From the NCBI GenBank assembly GCA_041941305.1, contig JBGTQJ010000045.1:6622-70621 (forward strand): a stretch of 64,000 nucleotides of DNA, written 5' to 3'. The notes under the pieces are model-generated. The model was not told the DNA's origin and did not search any database. It was given only the letters and a program-made list of their open reading frames with translations. Positions 34,027-43,547 of the stretch are shown here, piece by piece. The number at the start of each line of letters is the position of its first letter. Within the stretch, counting starts at the first letter, position 1. The stretch is from JANSWP01 sp041941305 (GTDB lineage Bacteria > Bacteroidota > Bacteroidia > Chitinophagales > Saprospiraceae). The position numbers and the translations under genes were made by a program.

Positions 34027-34806
34027 ATGTCTAATCTTCGAATTACCACCATTCAGTCACAACTCCATTGGGAAGATATTGACGCCAACCTTGAAGGGTT
34101 TACCCAAAAATTGTCGGAACTAAACACAAATACAGATCTCATCATTTTACCTGAAATGTTTACGACTGGTTTTAGCATGAATGCAGAAAATTTGGCAGAA
34201 GAGATGTATGGCAAAACCATCAATTGGCTAAAGACGCAAGCTGCTAATCATCAGTCAATTATCACTGGCAGCTTTATTGCAACTGAAGATGGCAGGTACT
34301 ATAACCGCCTCGTTTGGATGCGTCCGGATGGTAGTTTTGAGACCTATGACAAAAGGCATTTGTTTACCCTTGCCAAAGAGCATGAAACATACAGACAAGG
34401 CACAAAAAAGCTGATTGTTGAATATAATGGATGGAAAATATGCCCTTTGATTTGTTACGATTTGCGCTTTCCGGTTTGGAGTAGAAATGTCGAAGATTAT
34501 GATCTACTGATTTACATGGCAAATTGGCCCCTTACGCGAAACCATCATTGGAAAAGCTTATTGATGGCTCGTGCTATTGAAAACCAGTCTTATACCATTG
34601 GGGTCAATTGCGTAGGGAAAGATGGCAATGGCTTTGAATACTCAGGAGATACCTCCATCATCGACTTTTCAGGGTCGATGATTTATCAAATTTCCAATTC
34701 AGAAAACGTTTTCACAATTACCTTGGAAAAAGAAAAACAGCAATCCTACCGAGATAAATTGAATTTCTTGCCAGATAAAGATTCCTTTGAGATAAAAATG
34801 TCATAA
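34027..34806 (+). CDS. Omega-amidase, nitrilase superfamily (YafV-like)
   Basis: 259 residues. The Glu-Lys-Cys triad is visible: Glu in 'LIILPEMFTTGFSMNAE' (about 43), Lys in 'TYDKRHLFTLAKEHE' (about 111) and Cys in 'CPLICYDLRFPVWSRN' (about 145). 'PEMFTTGF' and 'HLFTLAKE' are typical of the YafV/Nit2 omega-amidase group, which hydrolyses alpha-ketoglutaramate and related monoamides in nitrogen and methionine-salvage metabolism. The stop overlaps the start of the next gene by one base (taATG), so the pair is translationally coupled. Confidence 0.9.
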   Translation: MSNLRITTIQSQLHWEDIDANLEGFTQKLSELNTNTDLIILPEMFTTGFSMNAENLAEEMYGKTINWLKTQAANHQSIITGSFIATEDGRYYNRLVWMRPDGSFETYDKRHLFTLAKEHETYRQGTKKLIVEYNGWKICPLICYDLRFPVWSRNVEDYDLLIYMANWPLTRNHHWKSLLMARAIENQSYTIGVNCVGKDGNGFEYSGDTSIIDFSGSMIYQISNSENVFTITLEKEKQQSYRDKLNFLPDKDSFEIKMS

Positions 34807-35744
34807 TGGAAAATGCAAGGGAAAATCAATGGCTGATAATCGCCAATCCTGCCGCAGGAAATGGGAAAGTTCAGCAGCGGTGGAATGAAATTGAATCCTT
34901 GCTTCACAAATTTCAATTTGACTTTCAGGTTTGGTTCACAGAAAAAGCAGGACATGGGATTGAATTGACAAAAAAAGGGATTGAATACGGGTTTAGGAAA
35001 ATTATAGCTGTAGGTGGCGATGGTACCGGGCATGAGGTCATCAATGGTATTTTGGGACAAACCATTTGTCCTAGTACAGCGGTTCTCTTTAGCCTTTTGA
35101 CAGTAGGAACGGGAAACGATTGGATAAAAACGCACAAGATTCCAAGGCGATTTGAAAAATGGCTCCCCTTGTTGAAAAAAGAAAAAACGATCTTTCAGGA
35201 TGTTGGATTGATTCGATATTCGAGAAATAACGAGATGCTTCAGCATTATTTTTACAATGTAGCTGGGTTGGCTTATGATGGATTCCTGGGAAAGGTATTG
35301 AGTGAACGATCTGACAAAATCACCAATAAATTTCTATACCTTATTAGCATCTCAAAGTGGCTTTTCAAATATCGCCTTCGCAAAGTCCGTATTCAATTTA
35401 ATGACCAAAAAGTTGAAGGTTATTTCTACACTATCAATGCTGGGATCTGTCGCTTTTCTGGGGGAGGAATGCAATTTGTACCTCATGCTATTCCGGATGA
35501 TGGCAAATTTGCCTTGACCATTGTAAAAAAAATCCCCAAATGGTTGGTATTGGTATTAACGCCCTTTTATTATAACGGGAAACTGAACTGGTTGCCTTTT
35601 GTAGATTTATATCGAACAAAAAAAATAAGCATAGAGGCTTTGGAGAAACATCCAACCTTTCTGGAAGCAGATGGTAAATATTTAGGAGAAACGCCAGTAG
35701 AATTGGAAATTATTGAACGAGGATTGAGAATAGCAATACCTTAG
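34806..35744 (+). CDS. Diacylglycerol/sphingosine kinase-like lipid kinase
   Basis: 312 residues. 'IIANPAAGNGKVQQRWNEI' and the ATP-binding 'IIAVGGDGTGHEVINGILG' define the DAGK_cat (LCB5/YegS) family; 'SLLTVGTGNDWIKT' is the typical G-T-x-N-D motif following. The C-terminal beta-sandwich (about 150-312) holds 'GGGMQFVPHAIPDDGKFAL'. Members phosphorylate diacylglycerol, undecaprenol-like or sphingoid lipids; Bacteroidota make sphingolipids, so a sphingoid substrate is conceivable but not shown. Starts at the stop of the omega-amidase. Confidence 0.88.
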   Translation: MENARENQWLIIANPAAGNGKVQQRWNEIESLLHKFQFDFQVWFTEKAGHGIELTKKGIEYGFRKIIAVGGDGTGHEVINGILGQTICPSTAVLFSLLTVGTGNDWIKTHKIPRRFEKWLPLLKKEKTIFQDVGLIRYSRNNEMLQHYFYNVAGLAYDGFLGKVLSERSDKITNKFLYLISISKWLFKYRLRKVRIQFNDQKVEGYFYTINAGICRFSGGGMQFVPHAIPDDGKFALTIVKKIPKWLVLVLTPFYYNGKLNWLPFVDLYRTKKISIEALEKHPTFLEADGKYLGETPVELEIIERGLRIAIP

Positions 35745-35749
35745 ATCAC

Positions 35750-37198
35750 TCAGTTTTCCCAGCCTTTGGCTTCTTGCTCGACATGTGTCAAATCTATCTT
35801 GACCCCATATTTTTCTGCCAGGTGTTTGGCCAGACAATCTGCGCCATAAACCGAACGGTGTTGACCGCCAGTACATCCAAAATTGACCGTTAGATTAGTA
35901 AAACTTCTTTCAATGTAGTCTTCCACTGCTTTATCAACAATTCGGTAAATATCATTTAGAAATTCTGTCATTTGGCTGTGGTGTTGCAGAAAATTGATAA
36001 CGGGTTCGTCTCTTCCCGTTAGTTTTTTATAGGGTTCATATCGACCAGGATTGTGGACAAAGCGGCAATCAAAAATAAATCCTCCACCATGTCCTGAAGG
36101 GTCTTCCGGAATTCCTTTTTTGAAAGAAAAACTATTAATTTTTACCGTAAGCAGACTGGAAGTTCCTTTTATCTTATCGAAAGGTTCAAATTTTTTCGAA
36201 GCAATGACGGCGTTTAAAGCACGTTCTAATTCCGGAATCGCTACAGGTGGTTTGGCATTTTCCAGCACCCATTTCACACTTCTGATGGCAAAAGGGATGT
36301 TTTTGATAAAAATCTCTTTCCGTTCATATAGCCCTCTGAATCCATAAGTCCCGAATGCCTGAATGCGCCGAATGAGCACATAACCATAGAAGTATTCAAT
36401 GAACTTTTCGCGATTGACTTCCGTGAGTTTTTCTAATGTATTTAAATAATGTTCCAGGAGTGATTCAATGATGTCCTGAGGTATATTGGCTTTCGGTTGA
36501 TAAAGAAGAGAAGCCAAATCGTATTGTTTTGCTCCTTTCCTGCCTCCCTGATAGTCAATAAAATACGGCTCGCCACCCTTTATCATGATATTTCGGGTTT
36601 GGAAATCTCGAAACATGAAATGTGCTCCATTCGCCTGTAAAAGGTAATCAGCAAATCGATGGAAATCATCTTCCAAAGCCTGCTCATCAAAAGGAATATT
36701 GGCGAGTTTTAAAAAATAATATTTGAAGGTGTTGAAATCCCAAAGCATGGATTGTTTGTCAAAAGATGCACGAGGGTAACAAACACTGTAGTCCAAACCC
36801 TGTCCTCCTTCCACCTGTAGATGTGCCAGTTTTTCAACTACCTTTTTGTAAATTTGAACCAGGTAATCCGGAAAGTAATCGCCTTTTTGAAGTAAATAAC
36901 TGTACAAGGTCGTAGCACCAAGATCTTCCTGTAGGTAAACGTCGTGTTCTGCATCTTCTGCGAAGATGTCAGGAACTGGTAATGCTTTCGACTTGAAATG
37001 TTTAGAGAAAGTGAGGAACGCTTTATTTTCCTTTTTGTCTGCGTTGTAAGCGCCAACAGCGGATTTGCCTTTTGAGGAAAGCCGATAATAGATGCGGTGA
37101 GAAGCAGAAGGGGCTAGTGGTAAAATGAGTTCAGGGGTTTCCCCTGCCCATTGCTCGTATAATTCAGAAAGCAGCGCTTCAATTTTGTGGTTGGTCAT
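35750..37198 (-). CDS. Aminosugar-kinase-like phosphotransferase fused to a RapZ C-terminal domain
   Basis: 482 residues in two parts. Residues about 1-325 form an APH-type kinase close to AmgK (anomeric N-acetylmuramate/GlcNAc kinase): the catalytic loop is 'MFRDFQTRNIMIKGGEP' (Asp about 199, Asn about 204) and the metal loop 'FIDYQGGRKGAKQYDLAS', equivalent to the AmgK IDFQD-x-x-x-G-x-x-x-YDLASL segment. Residues about 345-482 are a RapZ C-terminal domain ('FSFKKGIPEDPSGHGGGFIFD', 'VNFGCTGGQHRSVY', 'ADCLAKHLAEKYG'), which in E. coli RapZ binds glucosamine-6-phosphate and GlmZ/GlmY RNA. The RapZ N-terminal P-loop domain is absent. Function may be cell-wall sugar recycling with built-in sensing (inference). 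Confidence 0.85.
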   Translation of the reverse strand: MTNHKIEALLSELYEQWAGETPELILPLAPSASHRIYYRLSSKGKSAVGAYNADKKENKAFLTFSKHFKSKALPVPDIFAEDAEHDVYLQEDLGATTLYSYLLQKGDYFPDYLVQIYKKVVEKLAHLQVEGGQGLDYSVCYPRASFDKQSMLWDFNTFKYYFLKLANIPFDEQALEDDFHRFADYLLQANGAHFMFRDFQTRNIMIKGGEPYFIDYQGGRKGAKQYDLASLLYQPKANIPQDIIESLLEHYLNTLEKLTEVNREKFIEYFYGYVLIRRIQAFGTYGFRGLYERKEIFIKNIPFAIRSVKWVLENAKPPVAIPELERALNAVIASKKFEPFDKIKGTSSLLTVKINSFSFKKGIPEDPSGHGGGFIFDCRFVHNPGRYEPYKKLTGRDEPVINFLQHHSQMTEFLNDIYRIVDKAVEDYIERSFTNLTVNFGCTGGQHRSVYGADCLAKHLAEKYGVKIDLTHVEQEAKGWEN

Positions 37199-37243
37199 AG
37201 AAAAGTGTTGTTCAAAAATGGCTCAAGATAGTTTAAACATGAG

Positions 37244-38308
37244 TTATTTCGCTTTCTCTATTTTCCCATCCGGTGAAATCGCCAAACCTGAATTTGGAAA
37301 ATCCAACTTTGTCAATTCAATCAATTTCTTGGTAGCTCTTTTTTGGGGATCAACTTTTGGTCCATGTGTTTTTTGCTGATAAATTGGAATGATTTCTCCA
37401 CTTTGGAAGGCTCCATTTCTATCTACATTTAGTTTCACGATAGGAGCATAGCCTGCTACATCTCTCAAATTAAATCTGGCATATGTGCAAAAATTGCCCA
37501 GGCTGTAAATGATGAAGCGATTTTTATACAATTCCGCAGCACGGGTTACATGAGGTCCATGCCCAAAAACGATGTCAGCCCCAGCATCGATTACACTGTG
37601 AGAAAACTGATGGACATTTCCACGGTTTTCTCCGTAATAATACTCGGTCTTTTTTGTAACACGTTGGTTTTTAGCGCCTTCTGCTCCGCCATGGAAAGAG
37701 ACAATTACAATGTCACATTCTTTTTCAAGGCTGGCAACAATCTGTTTGGCTCTGGTAATATTTCGAATATCGCAAGTACCAACGTTTGGTGCGAATGCAC
37801 AAAAACCATATTTCACACCATTTTTTTCAAAAATCACTTTCTCATCAGTACCTGCCAAGCCAGCATAATGAATGCCTTTCGATTTTAGGACTTCTTTCGT
37901 TCGTGTTCTACCATAAGCGCCAAAATCACCCAAATGATTATTCGCAATGCTCAGCACATCAAAGCCGGCATTTACATAATGATTGACATAGCTCTCAGGA
38001 GAGCGAAATGCATAACAAAGAGAAGGGTTTTTGCATCGCTTGACCGTTCCACCTTTGTCTAAGAGGGTTCCTTCCAAATTTCCAAAAGTGATGTCAGCAT
38101 CTTTCAAAATAGACTCGACGTCTGCCAATAAATCTTTACCGCCATTTGCTGGAAGATAGGACGCAGAAGGATAATTGGTTCCCAGCATCATGTCACCAAC
38201 GCCGATGATGCTAATGTTTTGAGCAAAATTTGTATTGCTAAAGAGCAATATCAGTCCAATAAAAAAAAGACCTCCATTTTGGAAGTCCCTTAGTGCGTTT
38301 AAATTCAT
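37244..38308 (-). CDS. CapA family protein (metallophosphoesterase-like)
   Basis: 354 residues with a signal peptide or anchor at 'FFIGLILLFSNTNFAQ' (about 14-30). 'ISIIGVGDMMLGTNYPSA', 'DADITFGNLEGTLLD', 'IANNHLGDFGAYGRTRTKE' and 'SFHGGAEG' with 'GADIVFGHGPHVTRAAE' are the conserved metal-binding segments of the PGA_cap/CapA domain, a calcineurin-like fold. Known members take part in poly-gamma-glutamate capsule synthesis, but no capB/capC is nearby, so it is probably a stand-alone exported enzyme. It shares strand and short spacing with the RapZ fusion and the M23 gene. Confidence 0.86.
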   Translation of the reverse strand: MNLNALRDFQNGGLFFIGLILLFSNTNFAQNISIIGVGDMMLGTNYPSASYLPANGGKDLLADVESILKDADITFGNLEGTLLDKGGTVKRCKNPSLCYAFRSPESYVNHYVNAGFDVLSIANNHLGDFGAYGRTRTKEVLKSKGIHYAGLAGTDEKVIFEKNGVKYGFCAFAPNVGTCDIRNITRAKQIVASLEKECDIVIVSFHGGAEGAKNQRVTKKTEYYYGENRGNVHQFSHSVIDAGADIVFGHGPHVTRAAELYKNRFIIYSLGNFCTYARFNLRDVAGYAPIVKLNVDRNGAFQSGEIIPIYQQKTHGPKVDPQKRATKKLIELTKLDFPNSGLAISPDGKIEKAK

Positions 38309-38368
38309 TATACCTTATTGTCAGTCGGGATATCGGTTATGGGATAAATCTACAACCGATAATCGATT

Positions 38369-39358
38369 CTATTCATAATCAAATGCCTGATTGGGTGTAG
38401 CTGCAGCCTCCTGTAATTCTTTGTATTCTTCAGGAGTCAGTCCATCCATTACATAGTGAATTGGGTTGACTTTATTGCCGTTGAGCCAGACTTCATAATG
38501 GCAGTGAGGAGCAGTAGATGTTCCCGTGCTACCCACCAGACCAATTTTTTGACCTTTTCTAATGCGCTCTCCAATTTTTACGTCCGTACGACTCATGTGT
38601 GCATAAAGGGTCTTGAAGCCATAACCATGATTGATAACTACATTTTTACCATAGCCAGATCGCTTATTTTCAACTCTCTCTACAATTCCGTCACCAGTTG
38701 CTTGTATAGCGGTACCACTTGGAGCAGTGAAGTCAATGCCATAATGCATTTTCCAGACCTTATGTACAGGGTGCAATCTGCGACCAAAACCAGATAAGGC
38801 ATAAAGGTTTCGCTTCAATTTATCGGAACGGACAGGTTTGATAGAAGGCATGGATGCAAACATTTTTTCGCGATTGCTAGCCAGGTTCTTAATCGTATCC
38901 AAAGATTTGGATTGAATGACCATTTGCCTTTTTAATCTGGAAACTCTATCCAGTGTTTCTGTTAAAATCGTTTTGGAATCCTTGTTGAGGTTGACATTGG
39001 CATATTTGTCATGTCCACCAACACCACCATGCCAAATATTTTGGTCGATTGGTGTGACTCCAAAAATCATGCGGTGTACTTCAGCGTCTTTTTGCTGTAG
39101 GTATTGCAATTCAGCACTTACCGTTTGGAAATCATTTTTAAAGGTCTCCATGTGACCATTTAAAGTCCTGATTTCTTCCATTAGTGCTTTCTCCTTTTCA
39201 GATGGGAAAAATTGCCGGGAAACAGCAGTAAGAATCGTTAAAGTAAATAGTACGGCGCAAACAATTCCGATGGTCCAAAAGATTTTGGTTTTGATCGGAA
39301 CTACTACTTTTTCGTATCGAAGCGTTTGCGTATTGTAAGTAAATTTCTCCTTTCTCAT
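38369..39358 (-). CDS. M23 family metallopeptidase (LytM-like), membrane-anchored
   Basis: 329 residues. Short cytoplasmic N-terminus, one TM (about 28-48, 'FWTIGIVCAVLFTLTILTAV'), a periplasmic coiled coil (about 55-95), then the Gly-Gly endopeptidase-type domain with 'KMHYGIDFTAPSGTAI' (HxxxD zinc site), 'GYGKNVVINHGYGFKTLYAH' and the 'HCHYEVWLNG' catalytic motif. All zinc and catalytic residues are present, so an active cell-wall cross-bridge peptidase is expected. Genes of this type in Bacteroidota often lie just upstream of alaS on the opposite strand, as here. Role: septum or envelope peptidoglycan turnover. Confidence 0.9.
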   Translation of the reverse strand: MRKEKFTYNTQTLRYEKVVVPIKTKIFWTIGIVCAVLFTLTILTAVSRQFFPSEKEKALMEEIRTLNGHMETFKNDFQTVSAELQYLQQKDAEVHRMIFGVTPIDQNIWHGGVGGHDKYANVNLNKDSKTILTETLDRVSRLKRQMVIQSKSLDTIKNLASNREKMFASMPSIKPVRSDKLKRNLYALSGFGRRLHPVHKVWKMHYGIDFTAPSGTAIQATGDGIVERVENKRSGYGKNVVINHGYGFKTLYAHMSRTDVKIGERIRKGQKIGLVGSTGTSTAPHCHYEVWLNGNKVNPIHYVMDGLTPEEYKELQEAAATPNQAFDYE

Positions 39359-40107
39359 GCGGGTTTAGTTCTTAGCTAAAAAATCATAAATTTGCAGCCG
39401 TTTAAATTCGACCTTCAAAGTTTTCGTATGTCGTCTAATCGCTTTCACGATTTCCTGGGTGCTGAAAATTTCGATTTTCCCTCCCTCATTTTGAGCCAAA
39501 AATAGATTGAGAAAATTGATTCACAAAAATTTTTGGTAAAAAAGAATTCTAAGAACGCGTCACAAAAAATTAAACTGTGATTTATAGAAAAAATAAAATT
39601 TTATTCTCAGAATGTGTTTGTTTAACAAATTTCGTAAAAGTTTAATATGTCGAAATTTATTAGGCGGCGCAAATATCGAAAAATTTTGAAATACAAAAAA
39701 ATAGGGGCAAAGATAGTCAGGTTAGTTGCTTCATGACTTTAAAGTTTAATTGTGGAAAAAGGGGAGTGTAAAAATTAAATGAGGTGACCAGGGTAGAATG
39801 TTCGGAACAATATAATGTTTTTAGTATAAAAAATAAAATCATATTTATTTATCTGATAAATAGTGTTATAAAAATTCAAATTTATATAAATTGATTGTGA
39901 GGGAACGTTTTTTGAATTTTACCCCTAATTACAATCAATCATTTTTTTTACCAAACCTATTGTGCAACAAGGTTCCGTTTTCTGGTGAAATAGTATGTGG
40001 AAAAAAAATCTCAAAATGATTGATTTTCAGCCAGATAATAATGAAGCCATTCCCTATGAAACTCCTTTTCAAAGGAATTTTTCAAATGGGAAGCAACCAT
40101 ATATTCA
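39359..40107. other. 749-bp M23-alaS divergent intergenic region
   Basis: Contents: a plus-strand TAAATTTG box (39387-39394), a possible 25-codon ORF (39428-39505) after it, and a minus-strand TATCTTTG (39715-39708) pointing at the M23 gene with a long leader. The rest is very AT-rich. No tRNA and no strong hairpin were found. Confidence 0.4.
39428..39505 (+). CDS. Possible 25-codon peptide, low confidence
   Basis: ATG at 39428 to TAG at 39505, preceded 34 nt upstream by a TAnnTTTG box (39387-39394). The translation starts 'MSSNRFHDFLGAENFDFP'. No homologue recognised and no good ribosome-binding site, but many Bacteroidota genes lack one. It may be a leader peptide or chance. Confidence 0.2.
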   Translation: MSSNRFHDFLGAENFDFPSLILSQK

Positions 40108-42732
40108 ATGACATCACAAGAAATCCGAAAGAAATTCCTCGATTTTTTTGAATCAAAAGGACACAAAATTGTGCCTTCAGCTCCTATTGTCAATAAGGAC
40201 GATCCTACATTGATGTTTACCAATGCAGGTATGAATCAGTTCAAAGATTTCTTTTTGGGTAATGCCACACCTGACAATCCCCGAATTGCCGACACACAAA
40301 AATGTCTTCGGGTGAGTGGAAAGCACAATGACCTGGAAGAGGTAGGAACAGATGGTACTCATCATACCATGTTTGAGATGTTGGGCAATTGGTCTGTAGG
40401 AGATTATTTCAAAAAGGAGGCGATAGAATGGGCTTGGGAATTGTTGACGGATTGGTATGGATTGCCTAAAGATAGATTGTATGCTTCGGTTTTCGAGGGC
40501 TACGAGCCAGAGGGATTGGAGCGAGATACAGAAGCTGCAGGGTTTTGGGAAGAATGGGTGCCAAAAGAGCGAATATTGTATTTTGACAAAAAAGACAATT
40601 TTTGGGAGATGGGGGATACCGGACCTTGTGGACCCTGCTCGGAAATTCATATTGATTTACGTTCTGACGAAGAAAGGGCTAAAGTGGATGGTGCTTCTCT
40701 GGTTAATATGGATCATCCAGAAGTGATCGAAATCTGGAACCTCGTTTTTATTCAGTTTAACAGGAAAGCAGATGGAAGTCTGGAGGAATTACCTGCCAAA
40801 CACGTCGATACGGGGATGGGCTTTGAGCGTTTGTGTTTAGTGCTTCAAGGTAAGACTGCTAGCTACGATACGGATATATTTACCCCACTTATTGAATTTA
40901 TTGAGAAGGCTTCTGGAAAAAAATACACTGCCAACTATGCAAAAGAAGCTAAGACGGATATGGCGATTCGAGTTGTAGTCGATCATATTCGAGCTGTAAG
41001 TTTTGCCATTGCTGATGGACAATTGCCAGGTAACACTGGTGCGGGCTATGTCATTCGCCGGATTTTGAGGAGGGCTGTTCGGTATTATTATTCTTTCCTG
41101 GAAATTAATGAACCCTTTTTGTACAAGCTAGTTCCTCTGTTAGCTGATTACTTTGGGAATGTATTTCCTGAATTAAATGCTCAAATGGAGCAAGTCGCAA
41201 AGGTTGTTCAGGGAGAAGAAAAGGCATTTTTGAATACTTTGGAAAATGGTATTCGACGCTTTGAAAATTTAAAGGCTGACAAAGGACTCATATCTGGTGA
41301 TGATGTTTTTGAATTGTACGACACCTATGGTTTTCCCAGTGATTTGACCCAACTAATGGCTTCTGAGAAAGGTTGGACGGTAGATGAAGAAGGGTTTAAG
41401 AAAGCCATGCAAATACAAAAAGATCGGGCAAGGGCTGCTGCTGCTAAACAAGTTGGAGATTGGTTGGTCATTGACGACGCTCAGGAAGTTGAATTTATCG
41501 GATATGATCATTTAAGTATTGAAGACGCAAAAGTCCAAAAATACCGTACTGTTAAAACCAAAAAAGGAGAAGAATTTCAAGTAGTCTTAAATAAAACACC
41601 TTTTTATGGTGAGAGTGGTGGACAAAGAGGGGATACGGGTTTGCTTTGGTTTGGTGAGGAGAAAATTCCGGTTTTGGGTACCCAAAAGGAAAATGATCTA
41701 ATCATTCATATTATCAAAAAGCTCCCTGAAAATCCGGAATCCAATGTTCGTGCAGAAGTCAATACGGGCAAACGGCAAGCGACGTCCAGTAATCACTCTG
41801 CGGTCCATCTGATGCACGCTGCTTTGCATGGCATTTTGGGCGATCATGCTTTGCAAAAAGGACAAGATGTAGATGATAAGCGATTGCGCTTTGATTTTTC
41901 TCATTTCGGTAAAATGACGGATGAAGAAATTGCAAAGGTAGAAAGCATCGTTAATCAAAAAATTCGCGAAAATATTCCACTTGAAGAAGAGCGCAACATG
42001 CCTATAGAAGAAGCCAAAAAGGCTGGTGCAATGATGCTTTTTGGCGAAAAATATGGCGAAACTGTGCGTATGATCACTTTCGACAAAGATTTCAGTCGGG
42101 AGTTGTGTGGAGGTACCCATGTGCCGGCAACGGGAGAAATCGGCATGTTCAAAATTTTAGCTGAAACGGGTGTAGCTGCTGGAATTCGCCGTATTGAGGC
42201 GATTACTTCTGAAACTGCCGAAAAATATCTGAATAAAGAGTTAGGTGAATTGACAAGCATTCGTTCCCTTTTCAAAAATCCTCAAAATGCTGCCAAACAA
42301 GTAGCGGATTTGCAGGAGGAAAATAAAAACCTGAAAAAGCAAATCGAACAGCTAGTGTCTGAGCAAGCCAATGCTTTGAAGGGACAGTTGAAAGGAAAAG
42401 TGGAACAGATAAATGGTGTAAATTTCCTGGCTGCCAAGGTACCACTTGGCGATACCAATGCTATCAAAACCCTTGCCTACCAATTGGAAAAAGAATTGGG
42501 AGATGCAGTCATCGTTTTTGGTGCAGAAGTGAAAGGCAGGCCACAATTGATGGTCACGGTAAGTCGCAATCTGACAGAAAACGGCAAAGGTTTGCATGCT
42601 GGAAATATGATTCGTGAACTCGCCAAGGAAATCAAAGGTGGAGGCGGTGGACAGCCTTTCTTCGCAACAGCTGGTGGGAAGGATGCCAGTGGATTGGATA
42701 CTGCGATTGAGAAGGCGAAAGGGTTGGTGTAA
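40108..42732 (+). CDS. alaS: Alanyl-tRNA synthetase
   Basis: 874 residues. Class II aminoacylation domain (about 1-400; 'SKGHKIVPSAPIVNKDDPTL' and 'FTNAGMNQFKDFFLG'), editing domain (about 550-710) with zinc residues in 'SSNHSAVHLMHAALH' and 'ELCGGTHVPATGEIG', and a C-terminal DHHA1 domain (about 730-874; 'EIKGGGGGQPFFATAGGKD'). Length is normal. It attaches alanine to tRNA-Ala and clears mischarged serine and glycine. Its 3' end is followed within 2 bp by a hairpin terminator shared with the convergent TPR gene. Confidence 0.97.
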   Translation: MTSQEIRKKFLDFFESKGHKIVPSAPIVNKDDPTLMFTNAGMNQFKDFFLGNATPDNPRIADTQKCLRVSGKHNDLEEVGTDGTHHTMFEMLGNWSVGDYFKKEAIEWAWELLTDWYGLPKDRLYASVFEGYEPEGLERDTEAAGFWEEWVPKERILYFDKKDNFWEMGDTGPCGPCSEIHIDLRSDEERAKVDGASLVNMDHPEVIEIWNLVFIQFNRKADGSLEELPAKHVDTGMGFERLCLVLQGKTASYDTDIFTPLIEFIEKASGKKYTANYAKEAKTDMAIRVVVDHIRAVSFAIADGQLPGNTGAGYVIRRILRRAVRYYYSFLEINEPFLYKLVPLLADYFGNVFPELNAQMEQVAKVVQGEEKAFLNTLENGIRRFENLKADKGLISGDDVFELYDTYGFPSDLTQLMASEKGWTVDEEGFKKAMQIQKDRARAAAAKQVGDWLVIDDAQEVEFIGYDHLSIEDAKVQKYRTVKTKKGEEFQVVLNKTPFYGESGGQRGDTGLLWFGEEKIPVLGTQKENDLIIHIIKKLPENPESNVRAEVNTGKRQATSSNHSAVHLMHAALHGILGDHALQKGQDVDDKRLRFDFSHFGKMTDEEIAKVESIVNQKIRENIPLEEERNMPIEEAKKAGAMMLFGEKYGETVRMITFDKDFSRELCGGTHVPATGEIGMFKILAETGVAAGIRRIEAITSETAEKYLNKELGELTSIRSLFKNPQNAAKQVADLQEENKNLKKQIEQLVSEQANALKGQLKGKVEQINGVNFLAAKVPLGDTNAIKTLAYQLEKELGDAVIVFGAEVKGRPQLMVTVSRNLTENGKGLHAGNMIRELAKEIKGGGGGQPFFATAGGKDASGLDTAIEKAKGLV

Positions 42733-42733
42733 G

Positions 42734-42787
42734 AAGTCTAAGTCTAAGTTTAAGCACAATATTAGACTTAAACTTAAACTTAGACTT
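42734..42787. terminator. Convergent terminator built from aagtctaag words
   Basis: aagtctaagtctaagtttaag (42734-42754) pairs with cttaaacttaaacttagact... (42767-42787), 21 bp with one G-U, loop 12 nt. It fills the whole 57-bp gap between alaS (+) and the TPR gene (-). Confidence 0.7.
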
Positions 42788-42789
42788 AA

Positions 42790-43524
42790 TCAGTTACCAA
42801 ATCGCCAAAAACTATCTAAATCCTTTAGAATTGTTGCTGCTTTTTTATCAAATCCAGCGCTGGAATCGCTCTTCAATTCCTCAAAGACTGCTTTTGCATT
42901 GTCAAGTTCTTCCATTCCCAAATAAGCCAATCCAGAGAACCATTTGGCATGATTGGCAAATCGGGGATCATTACTTTGAATGATTCTTTCATAAAAGGAC
43001 AGGGCATTTTTGTAGTTTTTTAATTGAAAATGGGATTGTCCTAAATAAAACTGAGCTTTTAAATAATTGGGATCTGACTCCGACAAAACTTCCAGTTCAT
43101 TAATTGCCTGCTCATAATCACCATTTGTAAAAGAATCCCAGCCTGTATTTTGTCCTCTCACCCCATCATCCCATACCTCAAAATTTGAAGTAGCCAATTG
43201 CTGATTGCTATATTTTTGATTCATCCAAAAAGTAAAACCAGTTGCTATTAAAATCACTAAACTGGCAGCAATTGCCAATGGAATGCTTCTATTGCCTATG
43301 CTACGCGATTTGGAATAGCGCTCTTCTTGCAGAACTTTTAGTTTATCACTCAAGCTTTCTTCAACCAAAAGGTCAATTGCTTCCAAAGCCACTTCCTGCT
43401 CTTTAACTGCTGTTGCCAAAGCTGCATCGTTTTTCATGGCCGCTTCAAAGGACTTTGCTTCTTCCGGATTTAAATCTCCGGTCAGCCAAGCTTCTATTTG
43501 TGTGTGATATTTTTCGGGAGACAT
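42790..43524 (-). CDS. TPR membrane protein paired with a sigma factor
   Basis: 244 residues from the ATG at 43524 ('MSPEKYHTQIEAWLTGDLNP'); an in-frame upstream ATG at 43611 would read through the 43548-43599 hairpin. The N-terminal ~85 residues ('EAWLTGDLNPEEAKSFEAAM...') have the form of an anti-sigma-like helical domain, then one TM (about 88-108, 'PLAIAASLVILIATGFTFWM') and a C-terminal TPR array (about 130-240, 'YLKAQFYLGQSHFQLKNYKNA'). It lies directly downstream of the ECF sigma gene, so it may be its membrane-bound anti-sigma or signalling partner. No CHCC zinc motif is present, so this is inferred from order and layout. Confidence 0.68.
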   Translation of the reverse strand: MSPEKYHTQIEAWLTGDLNPEEAKSFEAAMKNDAALATAVKEQEVALEAIDLLVEESLSDKLKVLQEERYSKSRSIGNRSIPLAIAASLVILIATGFTFWMNQKYSNQQLATSNFEVWDDGVRGQNTGWDSFTNGDYEQAINELEVLSESDPNYLKAQFYLGQSHFQLKNYKNALSFYERIIQSNDPRFANHAKWFSGLAYLGMEELDNAKAVFEELKSDSSAGFDKKAATILKDLDSFWRFGN

Positions 43525-43547
43525 GATTTGTTGTGTTAACTGTTGTT

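Noticed and set aside
40011..40223. Minus-strand frame over the alaS start
   Set aside because: It is antisense to conserved alaS codons and has no similarity or signal features.
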